A DNA stretch of 38,360 nt from contig JAICTU010000015.1 of NCBI GenBank assembly GCA_025936205.1, forward strand, positions 1 to 38,360, read 5' to 3'. Positions 1-8,733 of this stretch are shown in pieces. This DNA is from Polyangiaceae bacterium. GTDB taxonomy: Bacteria; Myxococcota; Polyangia; Polyangiales; Polyangiaceae. How positions within the stretch are numbered: position 1 is the first letter of the stretch; each line of letters starts with the position of its first letter. The translations under genes were made by a program, and so were the position numbers. Under the pieces are notes generated by a model. The model made no database searches. It was given only the letters and a program-made list of their open reading frames with translations, and had not been told where the DNA came from.

Positions 1-3000
1 CCGGAGAACGTGCTGATCGCTCAGGACGGCACGCCGCGGCTGAGCGACTTCGGCTCTGCGCGCATGGGCAGCCGCAACCTCACGGCCAGCCACGCTCTGA
101 TCGGCACATTGAGTTACCTCGGCCCTGAGGCGTTCATGGGCCATGAGCTGGACGAGCGCGCCGATATCTGGGCGCTCGGCGCCGTGTTGTTCGAGATGTT
201 GGTGGGGCATCCGCCCTTTCAGTCGGACCATCAGGCGGGTCTGGTAGCGGCGATTTTGCACGCGCCCGTGCCGGATGTCGAAGCGGCGTGTCCGGGTGTG
301 CCGGTGGCCTTGGTGGACCTGATCTATCGAATGCTCGAGAAGGACCGAGCCCAGCGCATCCCACGAGTGCGTCAGATCGCGGCGGAGATGGAGCTCATCC
401 TCACCGAGGTCGATCGTTCACCGCCGCCCGTTCGTCGGCCGACGCTCAGGTCGCCGGGTTCGAGCGAGCCTGCCCCGGCGGCAGCTCGCGCGCCGTCCCC
501 GCCACGCAAGGATCTTCCTAGCCAGGGCACGCCGTTCATCGGTCGAGAGCGCGAGCTCGGCGAGCTGTCGCGCCTGCTCGATGACCCGGGCATTCGCCTG
601 GTGACGCTGCTCGGGCCGGGCGGGATGGGGAAGACTCGGCTGGCCATCCAGGTCGGGCGGAGCTGGGCGGCGCAGCTCCCTGTGAGCTCCGAGACCCTGA
701 GCCACGAGGCCTCGCGCGGGCGCGGGGTGTTCCTGGTCGAGCTCGCTCCGATCACCGCTCCGGAGCTGATTGTCTCGGCCATTGCCGAGGCTGTCGGCTT
801 CCAGTTCTATCCCGGCGGTGATTCGCTCCAACAGCTGATCGACTTCTTCGGCGACAAGAGCCTCTTGCTCGTGATGGACAACTTCGAGCACGTGCTCAGC
901 GGCGCGGAGCTGATGGGCGCGCTCTTGCAACGTTGCCCAGGTTTGAAGGTGCTGGTCACCTCGCGCGTGCGGCTCGCGCTGCTCGCGGAGGTGCAGTACG
1001 CGCTCACGGGTATGAGCCTGCCCGGCTCGGAGATGGAGCCCGAGGGCCTGGCCTTCGCCGCCGTGCAGCTGTTCGTCGACAGCGCACGGCGCGTGCTACC
1101 GGGCTTCGTTCTCGGCTCCGATGAGTTGCGGCACGCCGCCCGGATCTGCCGGTTGGTGCAGGGCATGCCGCTCGGCATCGTGCTGGCTGCGGGCTGGGTC
1201 GCGGTGCTCTCGCTCGAGGAAATCGCCGACGAAATCGCGAAAAGCGCGGACTTCTTGCAGGCGGATCTGCGCGACCTTCCGCAACGCCAGCATAGCATTC
1301 GCAGCATCTTCGAACACTCCTGGGTGCTCCTGGGCGCGCAGGAAAGGAGCGTGCTGGCGCAGGTCAGCGTGTTCCGTGGTGGCTTCGATCGGCCGGCGGC
1401 CGAGAGCATCGCGTCGGCGAACGTGCGCGCGCTCGCCCAGCTGCTCAATCAATCGCTGTTGCGCCGCGACGCGCACACCGGCCGTTATGAGGTGCACGAG
1501 CTGATCCGACAATACGCGCGAGAGAAGCTCGACCAGCGCCCTGCGCAGGCCACGAGCTCGCTCGAGCGGCACGCCGAGTACTTCGGCAACTTCCTGGCCC
1601 AGAGGGAAGAGCAGTTGCGCGGAGTCAAGCAACGGCAGGCGCTGAAGCAGATCGACGCGGACCTCGCCAATGTTCGTGCAGCATGGAGCTGGATGCTGGA
1701 GCATCGGAGGCTCGACTTGATCGGTCGAGCCATGCCCGCGCTCTGGCTCTATTACGAGCGCGCAGGCTCGCGTCACGAGGCGGAGCTTGCGTTCCACGGC
1801 GTGCACGAGTCGTTCCAGGTCGGAGCGGAGCTCTCCGTCGAGCAACGCCGGGTCATCGGGCTCGCGCTCGGGCTCGAGGGCTGGTGCTGCGAGGAGCAGG
1901 GAAAAAGCGCCGAGGCGCGGGCGCTGGGAGAGCGCGCTCTGCAGCTGCTGGATGCCGACCTTCACCCGAGCGAGCGGGGCCTCGCCTCGATGACGGCGGC
2001 CCTGAACAGCTTCAACCGCGGCGCGGATCCGGAGCAGACGTTTGCTCATGCCGAGCGGGCCGTCGAGCTGTATCGCAAGGCGCGCGACCAGTTTGGCCTG
2101 GCCGGTGCCCTGGTGCTGTTCGGGCGCATCTCGATCCACGTGCGCGGCGAGTTCTTGCGCGCCGAAGCCAGCTTTCGCGAGAGCGTGGCCCTGCAAGAGT
2201 CATTCGGCGATCATTGCGTGGTCCTGCCCTTGAGCTTGGCCGGCCTGGGCAACGCCCGGGCCATGCAAGGCCATCGCCAGGAGGGCAGCGAGCTCATTGC
2301 TCGCGGGCTGCACATCGCCGAGCGCTTCCGGGACGTCAGCAGCATGCACGTCTGCTTGCGCATGCTGGCGAACGTGCGGCGCACGCTCGGCGAGTACGAT
2401 CTCGCCGAAGCGGCGATCGTGCGCAGCCTCGAGCTCGCGCGGCAATGCGGTAACCGCGATTCCCAAGCGCTCTGCTTGCTTTCGCTGGCAGACATCCAGA
2501 AGGAGGAAGGCCGCCTCGACGATGCAGCCCAGAACTATGCGGCGGCCCTGGCCTATGGCGCGCACGACGGCATGAAACGTGCCGTCGCTCAGCTCAACCT
2601 GGGGGACCTGGCGCTGTCGCGCGGCGAGAGCGCGGCGGCACGGCGCTACCTCACGCAGAGCCTGGCCAGTCTGGAGACCGCGCGGGTACGTTGGGCGCTC
2701 GTGCTCGTGCTGGACAACCTCGGCTACCTCGAATGCCGGGAGCGCGCATTCGACGCGGCGGCCGCGTACTACTACCGTGCCTTCAGCATCGGCATCGCCG
2801 ACAACACGCTCGCGCTCGTGACCAATGTCGTCGCCGGGCTGGCCGCGCTGTACGCAGAGATTGGGCAGAATGAGCGCGCCGCCGAGTTGCTCGGGCTGGC
2901 CAAGGATCACCCCGCCACGGAACGCCAGACGCAGGCGCGCCGCATCGAGCCACTGCATAGCGAGCTGGAGCGGCGCTTGCCCGCGGATCTCCTGGCCGCC

Positions 3001-3081
3001 GCCTTGCGCCGCGGCGCGGCGCTCGACCTGCATCAGCTCTCGGCAGCGGATTTCTTGCAAGCGACCGCCGCTGGCAGCTGA
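1..3081 (+). CDS. Ser/Thr protein kinase fused to STAND ATPase and TPR repeats (5' truncated)
   Basis: The reading frame is open from base 1, so the start and the kinase N-lobe lie outside the window; 1026 residues are visible. The first residues are the PEN of the kinase catalytic loop. The Mg-binding DFG follows at residues 16-18, a degenerate APE (GPE, 41-43), and the DIWALG helix. The kinase ends near residue 130 and a Pro-rich linker follows. A NB-ARC/STAND-type ATPase has Walker A GPGGMGKT at 205-212 and Walker B LLLVMDN ending at D293. The C-terminal half, from about residue 520, is Ala/Leu-rich helical repeats resembling TPRs. Known PknK-like kinases with this order phosphorylate themselves and partners in response to signals bound by the ATPase/TPR part. 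The substrate cannot be read from the sequence. The next gene is 170 bases downstream. Confidence 0.9.
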   Translation, partial: PENVLIAQDGTPRLSDFGSARMGSRNLTASHALIGTLSYLGPEAFMGHELDERADIWALGAVLFEMLVGHPPFQSDHQAGLVAAILHAPVPDVEAACPGVPVALVDLIYRMLEKDRAQRIPRVRQIAAEMELILTEVDRSPPPVRRPTLRSPGSSEPAPAAARAPSPPRKDLPSQGTPFIGRERELGELSRLLDDPGIRLVTLLGPGGMGKTRLAIQVGRSWAAQLPVSSETLSHEASRGRGVFLVELAPITAPELIVSAIAEAVGFQFYPGGDSLQQLIDFFGDKSLLLVMDNFEHVLSGAELMGALLQRCPGLKVLVTSRVRLALLAEVQYALTGMSLPGSEMEPEGLAFAAVQLFVDSARRVLPGFVLGSDELRHAARICRLVQGMPLGIVLAAGWVAVLSLEEIADEIAKSADFLQADLRDLPQRQHSIRSIFEHSWVLLGAQERSVLAQVSVFRGGFDRPAAESIASANVRALAQLLNQSLLRRDAHTGRYEVHELIRQYAREKLDQRPAQATSSLERHAEYFGNFLAQREEQLRGVKQRQALKQIDADLANVRAAWSWMLEHRRLDLIGRAMPALWLYYERAGSRHEAELAFHGVHESFQVGAELSVEQRRVIGLALGLEGWCCEEQGKSAEARALGERALQLLDADLHPSERGLASMTAALNSFNRGADPEQTFAHAERAVELYRKARDQFGLAGALVLFGRISIHVRGEFLRAEASFRESVALQESFGDHCVVLPLSLAGLGNARAMQGHRQEGSELIARGLHIAERFRDVSSMHVCLRMLANVRRTLGEYDLAEAAIVRSLELARQCGNRDSQALCLLSLADIQKEEGRLDDAAQNYAAALAYGAHDGMKRAVAQLNLGDLALSRGESAAARRYLTQSLASLETARVRWALVLVLDNLGYLECRERAFDAAAAYYYRAFSIGIADNTLALVTNVVAGLAALYAEIGQNERAAELLGLAKDHPATERQTQARRIEPLHSELERRLPADLLAAALRRGAALDLHQLSAADFLQATAAGS

Positions 3082-3250
3082 TGCGAGACGAGTACCTCGG
3101 GAGTCCACCTCTCAGAGGGCCGGCGAGCGCCCCGAGCTGCCGGGCTGTGCCGTTTGGTGGCAGCCCGGCCCACGAAATCGAACGGATCTTGGCCCGACTC
3201 GCTCGCCGACTGTAAGCGTTCGCCCAGGGACCACGTTGGTCAGGGTGAGC

Positions 3251-4744
3251 ATGAAGTCGAGCGGCAGTTTACCGCCGTGTGGGCGTCCCGCACTTGCTGT
3301 CCTGGCGTTCGCGGCCGGGATGGCATGGCTCGGCTGCTCGAAGTCACCCGCTGCGCGCGCGCCGACCGATTGGCCCGCAACGGCGCAGCGATCAGACGCA
3401 TCGGCGCGCGAACGCGTTGCGCTCACCGTCTACAACTCGAACTTCGCCCTGGTCCGGGAGCAGCGCCGGCTGCGGCTGGGGAAGGGGCGGGTGGCGCTGG
3501 CGTATGAAGACGTGGCGGCACAGCTGCAGCCCGCGACCGTGCACCTGCAGGCGCTCGGCGCGCCCGACGATCTGCTCGTGCTGGAGCAGAACTATCGCTA
3601 CGATCTGCTGACTCCGGAGAAGCTGCTCGAGAAGTACGTGGGGCGGCACGTGTCGCTGGTACGCTATGATCGCGCGACGGATGAGGACGTTGCGCGCGAG
3701 GCGCAGGTGCTGGCCAGCTCGACGGGACCGGTGTTGCAGGTCGCGGGCGAGGTCACGAGCCTGGCGCCGGACGAGCGCGTCCGCTTTCCGGAGTTGCCGC
3801 CGGGGTTGTTGCCGCGGCCCACGCTGGTCTGGCTGCTGGACAGCGCACAGGAAGAACAGCGAGTCGAGGTCAGCTACCTGACGCAGAATGTCTCCTGGCG
3901 CGCGGACTACGTGCTGACGCTGGCTGCCGACGGCGTGCATGCCGATCTGCGGGGCTGGGTCACGCTCGACAATCAAAGCGGCGCGTCCTTTCCGTCCGCC
4001 AGCTTGCAGCTGATCGCCGGCGACGTGCAGCGGGTGACGCCGCCCCAGCCGGAGGTGGCGTTCGACGCGGTCGAGGAGCAAGCGCTCGCGAACGAGAAGC
4101 CGATGAGCGAAGAGCCGCTGTTCGAGTATCACCTGTACACACTCGATCGTCCGACGGACGTGCTGGATCGGGAGAGCAAGCAGGTCCAGTTGCTCGAGGC
4201 GCGCAGCGTCGCGGTCGAGCGCAAGCTGGTGTTGAGGCGCGCCTCCAAGAGCCGGCCCGCCTTCGCTCCCGACGGAGAGTCGCCCGCGCTGGAGCACGCC
4301 GCGCTGGTGGCCGTGATCGACAATCGCGAGCAGTCGGGCCTGGGGATGCCGCTGCCGCGCGGGGTCGTACGGGTGTATCGCGCCGATGCGAGCGGCGCGC
4401 AGCAGTTCGTGGGCGAGGACTCCATCGACCATACGCCGCGCGACGAGCAGGCGGAGATCACGCTCGGCGAAGCGTTCGACGTGGTCGCGGAGCGGCACTT
4501 GATGCAGGTGCGCCAGATCGAGCGCTGCGTGACGCAGCATGACTGGAAGCTGCTGCTGCGCAATCACAAGCCGGCGCCCGTGACGATCGAGGTGCAAGAG
4601 CCCGCGAGCGGCGAGTGGCGAGTGGTGCAGTCGACGCTGCCGGCCGAGACCCGCGATGCGCACACGCTCCTGTTTCATGTGCCGGTGCCGGCGGGCGGCA
4701 CGACCGAGCTGCGTTACCAGCTGCGCACACGCACGTGCGACTGA
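3251..4744 (+). CDS. DUF4139 domain lipoprotein, first tandem paralogue
   Basis: A 497-residue exported protein. The ATG at 3251 is chosen because it opens a signal peptide ending in WLGC (Cys29), a plausible though imperfect lipobox; the frame continues far upstream but only as a shadow of the kinase gene. The body matches the DUF4139 family: an N-terminal TVYNSNFALVRE strand, then a VLEQNYRYDLLTPEKLLEKY block. Later come an SWRADYVLTL block and a HTPRDEQAEITLGEAFDVV block, the mucoidy-inhibitor-type beta-rich fold. The next gene, only 19 bases downstream, is a close paralogue, so the two are probably co-transcribed. Function is unknown; an envelope role is inferred from export. It may be a lipoprotein or simply secreted. 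Confidence 0.85.
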   Translation: MKSSGSLPPCGRPALAVLAFAAGMAWLGCSKSPAARAPTDWPATAQRSDASARERVALTVYNSNFALVREQRRLRLGKGRVALAYEDVAAQLQPATVHLQALGAPDDLLVLEQNYRYDLLTPEKLLEKYVGRHVSLVRYDRATDEDVAREAQVLASSTGPVLQVAGEVTSLAPDERVRFPELPPGLLPRPTLVWLLDSAQEEQRVEVSYLTQNVSWRADYVLTLAADGVHADLRGWVTLDNQSGASFPSASLQLIAGDVQRVTPPQPEVAFDAVEEQALANEKPMSEEPLFEYHLYTLDRPTDVLDRESKQVQLLEARSVAVERKLVLRRASKSRPAFAPDGESPALEHAALVAVIDNREQSGLGMPLPRGVVRVYRADASGAQQFVGEDSIDHTPRDEQAEITLGEAFDVVAERHLMQVRQIERCVTQHDWKLLLRNHKPAPVTIEVQEPASGEWRVVQSTLPAETRDAHTLLFHVPVPAGGTTELRYQLRTRTCD

Positions 4745-4763
4745 CTCACCCTGAGGAATGACG

Positions 4764-6230
4764 ATGAAATCTCGCCCCCTGTTTGCTCTCGGTTTCGCTG
4801 CCCTCTTGCTCGCCGGGTCGGCTGCCGTCGCTGCGCCCACTCCGGCGATCGCTGCGCCTGCTCCGCAGCCCGCGGCAAAGCGCGTCTCGGAGGCGGGGGA
4901 TCGACGCGGCGTGAGCATCACCGTGTACAACTCCGACTTCGGCCTGGTGCGCGAGATCCGGCAGTTGAGCAACGTGCCGAGCGGGCAGGTGGCGCTGGAG
5001 TTCCGCGACGTGGCCTCGACGATCCAGCCCGAGACGGTGGCGATCAAGTCGCTGAAGGGCAATGGCCTGCGCGTGCTGGAGCAGAATTATCGCTACGACC
5101 TGCTCACGCCGGAGACGCTGCTCGAAAAGTATGTGGGACGGGACGTGCGCGCGTATCGCTACCACGAGGCGACGGGCAAGGAGGAAGCCGTCGACGCCAA
5201 GCTGCTCTCGGTCGCCAATGGCCCCATCCTGCAGGTGGGCTCGGAGATCACGTTCAACTATCCGGGGCGTTTGGCCTTCAAGGAGCTGCCGTCGAATCTG
5301 ATCGCCAAGCCCACGCTGGTCTGGTTGCTGGAAAGCAACGCGGCGGACCCGTCGCTCGAAGTGTCGTACCTCGCGCGCTCGATGTCGTGGAGCGCCGACT
5401 ACGTGCTGGTGCTCGACGAGAGCGAGAAGCAAGCCAACCTGGTGGGCTGGGTGACGCTGGTGAACAATACCGGCGCGAGCTATCGTGGGGCGTCGCTGCA
5501 GCTGGTCGCCGGGGACGTGAACCGCGTACAACCGCAGGTGGCTTACGGTATGGCCCGGGCGAAAATGGTGGAGCCTGCTCCGGCAGCGCCCCCGCAGTTT
5601 CGCGAAGAAGGCTTGCTCGAGTATCATCTGTACACGCTGCAACGCCCGACGGACGTGCTCGACAAGGAGCAGAAGCAGGTGACGCTGCTGGAGGCGGCAG
5701 GCGTGGGCGTCGAGAAGAAGCTGATCTTTGCCGGTCAGGAGTACTGGTACCAGAGCCAGTACGGGGAGCTCGCCAAGAATCAGAAGGTGAGCGTGTACCT
5801 GGACATCCAGAACTCCGAGCAGAACCACCTGGGCCAGCCGCTGCCCAAGGGCACGCTGCGCGTGTACAAGGCCGACAAGAACGGCGCCAAGCAGTTCGTG
5901 GGTGAAGACGCCATCGATCACACGCCGCGCGACGAAAAGCTGCGCGTCAAGGTCGGCGAAGCGTTTGACGTGGTCGCGGACCGCAAGCAGATGAGCTGGA
6001 CCTCGCTCGGTAACTGCAGCTCGGAGAGCGCCTGGCAGATCGATGTGCGCAACCACAAGGACGAGGACGTCAAGGTCGAGGTGCGCGAGCCGACGAGTGT
6101 TGACTGGACGATCGTCAACTCCAGTCTGCCGGCGCAACGCGACGACGCGCACACCTTTCACTTCGATGTACCGGTCGCGAAGCGCGGCGCGACGAAGGTT
6201 ACGTATCGCGTGCGCGTGCGCTGGTGCTGA
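4764..6230 (+). CDS. DUF4139 domain exported protein, second tandem paralogue
   Basis: A 488-residue protein homologous along its whole length to the preceding gene, sharing the EQNYRYDLLTPE, LEKYVGR and HTPRDE blocks. Two ATGs are available, at 4758 and 4764. The second is preferred because GAGGA at 4753-4757 lies 6 bases before it but abuts the first. The N-terminus is a classical signal peptide with a hydrophobic LFALGFAALLLAGSAAVAA stretch and an Ala-x-Ala cleavage region, without a lipobox Cys. This copy is therefore predicted to be released into the periplasm, whereas its neighbour may be membrane-tethered. The pair looks like a local duplication with divergence of the export signal. 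The biochemical role of DUF4139 proteins is not established. Confidence 0.88.
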   Translation: MKSRPLFALGFAALLLAGSAAVAAPTPAIAAPAPQPAAKRVSEAGDRRGVSITVYNSDFGLVREIRQLSNVPSGQVALEFRDVASTIQPETVAIKSLKGNGLRVLEQNYRYDLLTPETLLEKYVGRDVRAYRYHEATGKEEAVDAKLLSVANGPILQVGSEITFNYPGRLAFKELPSNLIAKPTLVWLLESNAADPSLEVSYLARSMSWSADYVLVLDESEKQANLVGWVTLVNNTGASYRGASLQLVAGDVNRVQPQVAYGMARAKMVEPAPAAPPQFREEGLLEYHLYTLQRPTDVLDKEQKQVTLLEAAGVGVEKKLIFAGQEYWYQSQYGELAKNQKVSVYLDIQNSEQNHLGQPLPKGTLRVYKADKNGAKQFVGEDAIDHTPRDEKLRVKVGEAFDVVADRKQMSWTSLGNCSSESAWQIDVRNHKDEDVKVEVREPTSVDWTIVNSSLPAQRDDAHTFHFDVPVAKRGATKVTYRVRVRWC

Positions 6231-6259
6231 CGGCAACGGCCCGATTTTTGGGGGCGCCA

Positions 6260-6293
6260 CCGCCCGGCAGCGGGCGGAACCGTTGATAAACGG
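6260..6293. terminator. two adjacent small hairpins after the DUF4139 pair
   Basis: CCGCCCG/CGGGCGG forms a 7-bp stem with a GCAG loop at 6260-6277. It is followed at once by CCGTT/AACGG with a GATA loop at 6280-6293. They lie 30 bases after the stop of the second DUF4139 gene. There is no clear T tract, so this is at best a weak intrinsic terminator or an RNA end-protecting structure. Confidence 0.3.
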
Positions 6294-6410
6294 CCCACTC
6301 TCCGACTCGAGGGCAGTACGGCGCGGCCTCGTGCCGGAGTGGAACGGCGTCGCGGCTCGTGCAGGATCGGACGTCTCCCGGCCACATCGGGGCTGAGCTA
6401 GCCTGGAGGC

Positions 6411-7393
6411 ATGGACGTCAAGCTGTTGATCGACGCCGTGATGCGTCAGACGACGGTGCTGATTGCCCAGCTCTCGACCGCTGCCGGCATCCGCGCGCCC
6501 CTGGCCCATCTCGCGGACCAGGTGTTTCTCGACCTTGCGGCGGCCATCGAGGAGCAAGGCGTGCGCCGAAAGGTGGCCGCCGACATGTTCGGGCTGGCGC
6601 TGCGGACCTATCAAAAGTAAGGTCCAGCGGCTCACGGGGCTCGGTGGGAGAGCGCGACCGGACGTTGTGGGAAGCGGTGCTGGCTCACGTCGGCGAGCAA
6701 CCGATGGCGTCCCGGCGGGAGATCATCGAGCACTTCCGGCGTGACCCGGAGGGCGATCTAGCGGCCGTGCTCAACGACCTGGTGGAGCAAGGCCTGGTGC
6801 TCGCGACGGGGCGCGGTCCGGGCACGCGTTATCGCCTCCCGTCCGATGCCGACCGGGCACTGATCGCCAGCGGCGAACGGGAGGAGTCGCTCGAGGCGCT
6901 GACCTGGCTCAGCGTCTACCGGCAGCCGACAACCGCGAGCCGCCTGGCGGCGCAGCTGACCGTGGAGGAGCCCGCCGTGCAACGCGCGCTCGCTTCGCTG
7001 CAGGCCGACGGCCGCGTGCTGGAGAAGGGCGGCGTGTTCTCCGCGGAGTCCTGCGTCGTGCCGGTGGGCGCGGAAGCAGGCTGGGAGGCGGCGGTGTTTG
7101 ATCACTTTTCTGCCATGTCGCGCGCCATTGCCGCCAAGCTGCGCCGGGGTCGAGCCCGATCGGAGCAAGACGATGCGGTGGGCGGCGCGACGTTGACCTT
7201 CGAGGTGCCGAAGGGCAGTGAGCTCGAGCCCGAGGTGCTGGGGCTGCTCGCGCGGGTGCGCGCGCAGGCCAATGAGCTCTGGCAGCGCTCGCAGGAGCTG
7301 CACGAGAGGCAGCCCACGCCGCCCGAGGAGCGCGTCAAGGTCATGTTCTATTTCGGGCAGAACGTCGAACCATCGGCAGAGGACAAACCATGA
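6411..7393 (+). pseudogene. conserved helical/winged-helix regulator-like gene interrupted by two frame changes
   Basis: An ATG at 6411 opens 69 codons (MDVKLLIDAVMRQTT... to RTYQK) that end in TAA at 6618-6620. The natural continuation, KVQRLTGL, is in the next frame at 6619-6642. The remainder (VGERDRTLWEAV onward to 7393) is in the third frame from about 6644. Joined, these give a protein of about 326 residues: an N-terminal helical segment, then two winged-helix-like repeats (one around REIIEHF...VLNDLVEQGLV, one around PTTASRLAAQL...LQADGRVLEKGG) and a C-terminal helical tail. Recall of similar myxobacterial proteins suggests one continuous frame is normal. The gene is either a recent pseudogene, a recoded gene, or a sequence error of two extra bases. 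The final TGA overlaps the ATG of the next gene (ATGA at 7390-7393), implying an operon. It is probably regulatory, but that is inference. Confidence 0.65.
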
Positions 7394-8694
7394 GCATGAT
7401 GACCCCGGCGCGAGTGGCCGCAGTTCTGGCCTTTCTGCTCTCGAGCTGCGGCGGCGCGACCGATCAGCTCGCTGGCGGCGTGGGCAGCAATACGAACTGG
7501 CTCTCGCCCTGCCTCGACGGCAGCTCGTGCGGTGAAGGCCTGAGTTGTCTATGTGGTGTCTGCACCACGTCCTGTGCGAGCGTGGAGTGCACGGGCGGGA
7601 TACAGTGCGTGATGCCGTCCGGTGACGCCTGCGAGTCCGCAACCGAGCCTGTTTGCTTATCGCTGTGCGCGAGCGATGCGAGCTGCGTGGCGTCCCTCGG
7701 GGAGGGCTTTGCCTGTGTCTCGGGGCGCTGCGAGGCGCAGCCGGTGAGCGGTGGCCTCGCTTCCGTGTCCGACGCGGCCGGCCCCAGCGACCCCGCTGGC
7801 GCTTCGGGTAGCACCAGCACGCCAGAGATCACGATGATCGAGCCTGCCAGCCAGGAGCGGATCGAGCGGATTCGCTCGCTGACGAACTCGCCTCCGCCTG
7901 CGGAATGTGTGCAGGGCCTGCCCGCGCTGCTACCGGGCTGCGACCCCGACGCGCTCGCCTACAGCGGCATCGACTGCGATGGGGACGGCGTACCGGACTA
8001 CCGTTTGTGGCGCTGCGAGGTGGCCACTGCGGAGCGGCCCCCGGATTATGGCGGCAACTACGACTGCCAGCCCAGTGATCCCGGCCTGAGCCATTGGGTC
8101 GTGGCCGATACCGACGGAGATGGCTTCGGTTACGGCGAGCCGTTCTGCGCAGGCCCGGGTATTCCTCAGGGCTACATTCAGTACGAAGGTCCCGGCTTCT
8201 CCGAAGACTGCGACGATCACGACTCTGCCGTGCACCCCGGAGCGCCGGAGATCTTGGGCGACCTCTTGGATTCCGACTGTCGAGAGGGCGACAGTCCAAG
8301 TTGCGATGTGCTGACCTCGGGAACAACGTACGAGCGCTTGCCTGTGGCTCCAACCGATTGCCCAGGTGGAGGGTCGGACCTCTTCCTCTCGTCGCTCGCG
8401 CACTGCGGCGATCGCTGCCCGTCGAATGGGGCGTTCTACATGTTCGTGGGCAACGCTGGGACGACGGACGCGCCGGGCCCCATCCGGGTGGTCTGGAGCG
8501 ACGACACCGGAGCAGGCGGCACCATCGAAGTCTCGCCCGGCGACCTCGCCCCCGGCGGGATCACGCCGACGTTCACGGTGCCGACGAACCGGAGCAACCA
8601 CACCGAGGTCGCCATCGATTTCGAGGACTGCAAACCTGAAAACGGCAAGTTTGTCGACGACAATCTCTTCTACACTGGCCTAGACTGCCTGTGA
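7390..8694 (+). CDS. MopE-like metal-binding-motif lipoprotein
   Basis: A 434-residue exported protein. The signal peptide ends in LLSSC, giving a lipidated Cys20. A Cys-rich region follows (about residues 37-115: SSCGEGLSCLCGVCTTSC and similar), then a Ser/Gly/Pro linker. Next come calcium/metal-loop motifs: DCDGDGVPD from about residue 195, DTDGDGFGYGE from 240 and EDCDDHDSAVHPGAPE from 272. The last two are the signature of the MopE-type 'putative metal-binding' repeat common in Myxococcota surface proteins. The C-terminal part looks like a small beta-sandwich (VRVVWSDD, TPTFTVPTNRSNHTEVAIDF), perhaps a CARDB-like adhesion domain. The start overlaps the preceding gene by four bases. ATGs at 7396 and 7399 are alternatives that keep the lipobox. 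It probably sits on the outer surface. Confidence 0.8.
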   Translation: MSMMTPARVAAVLAFLLSSCGGATDQLAGGVGSNTNWLSPCLDGSSCGEGLSCLCGVCTTSCASVECTGGIQCVMPSGDACESATEPVCLSLCASDASCVASLGEGFACVSGRCEAQPVSGGLASVSDAAGPSDPAGASGSTSTPEITMIEPASQERIERIRSLTNSPPPAECVQGLPALLPGCDPDALAYSGIDCDGDGVPDYRLWRCEVATAERPPDYGGNYDCQPSDPGLSHWVVADTDGDGFGYGEPFCAGPGIPQGYIQYEGPGFSEDCDDHDSAVHPGAPEILGDLLDSDCREGDSPSCDVLTSGTTYERLPVAPTDCPGGGSDLFLSSLAHCGDRCPSNGAFYMFVGNAGTTDAPGPIRVVWSDDTGAGGTIEVSPGDLAPGGITPTFTVPTNRSNHTEVAIDFEDCKPENGKFVDDNLFYTGLDCL

Positions 8695-8723
8695 GCAGAG
8701 CGCTCTGGGCGAGCGCTCTGCTC
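8693..8723. terminator. perfect 13-bp inverted repeat between convergent genes
   Basis: GAGCAGAGCGCTC (8693-8705) and GAGCGCTCTGCTC (8711-8723) are exact complements separated by a 5-base TGGGC loop. The left arm overlaps the stop codon of the rightward gene (TGA 8692-8694) and the right arm is 11 bases from the end of the leftward gene. There is no long T run on either side, but position and symmetry fit a shared bidirectional terminator. Confidence 0.7.
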
Positions 8724-8733
8724 TCGACCAGCA

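Noticed and set aside
1096..2196. A 366-codon leftward open frame inside the kinase/ATPase gene
   Set aside because: It lies entirely opposite a gene with clear kinase and ATPase motifs; its composition (Arg, Gln, His, Leu rich) is what the antisense of a GC-rich gene gives. The same applies to many other long antisense frames in the window.
4746..6635. A 629-codon leftward frame opposite the second DUF4139 gene
   Set aside because: Pure antisense shadow with no recognisable domain and no ribosome binding site; the sense strand encodes a homologous paralogue pair.
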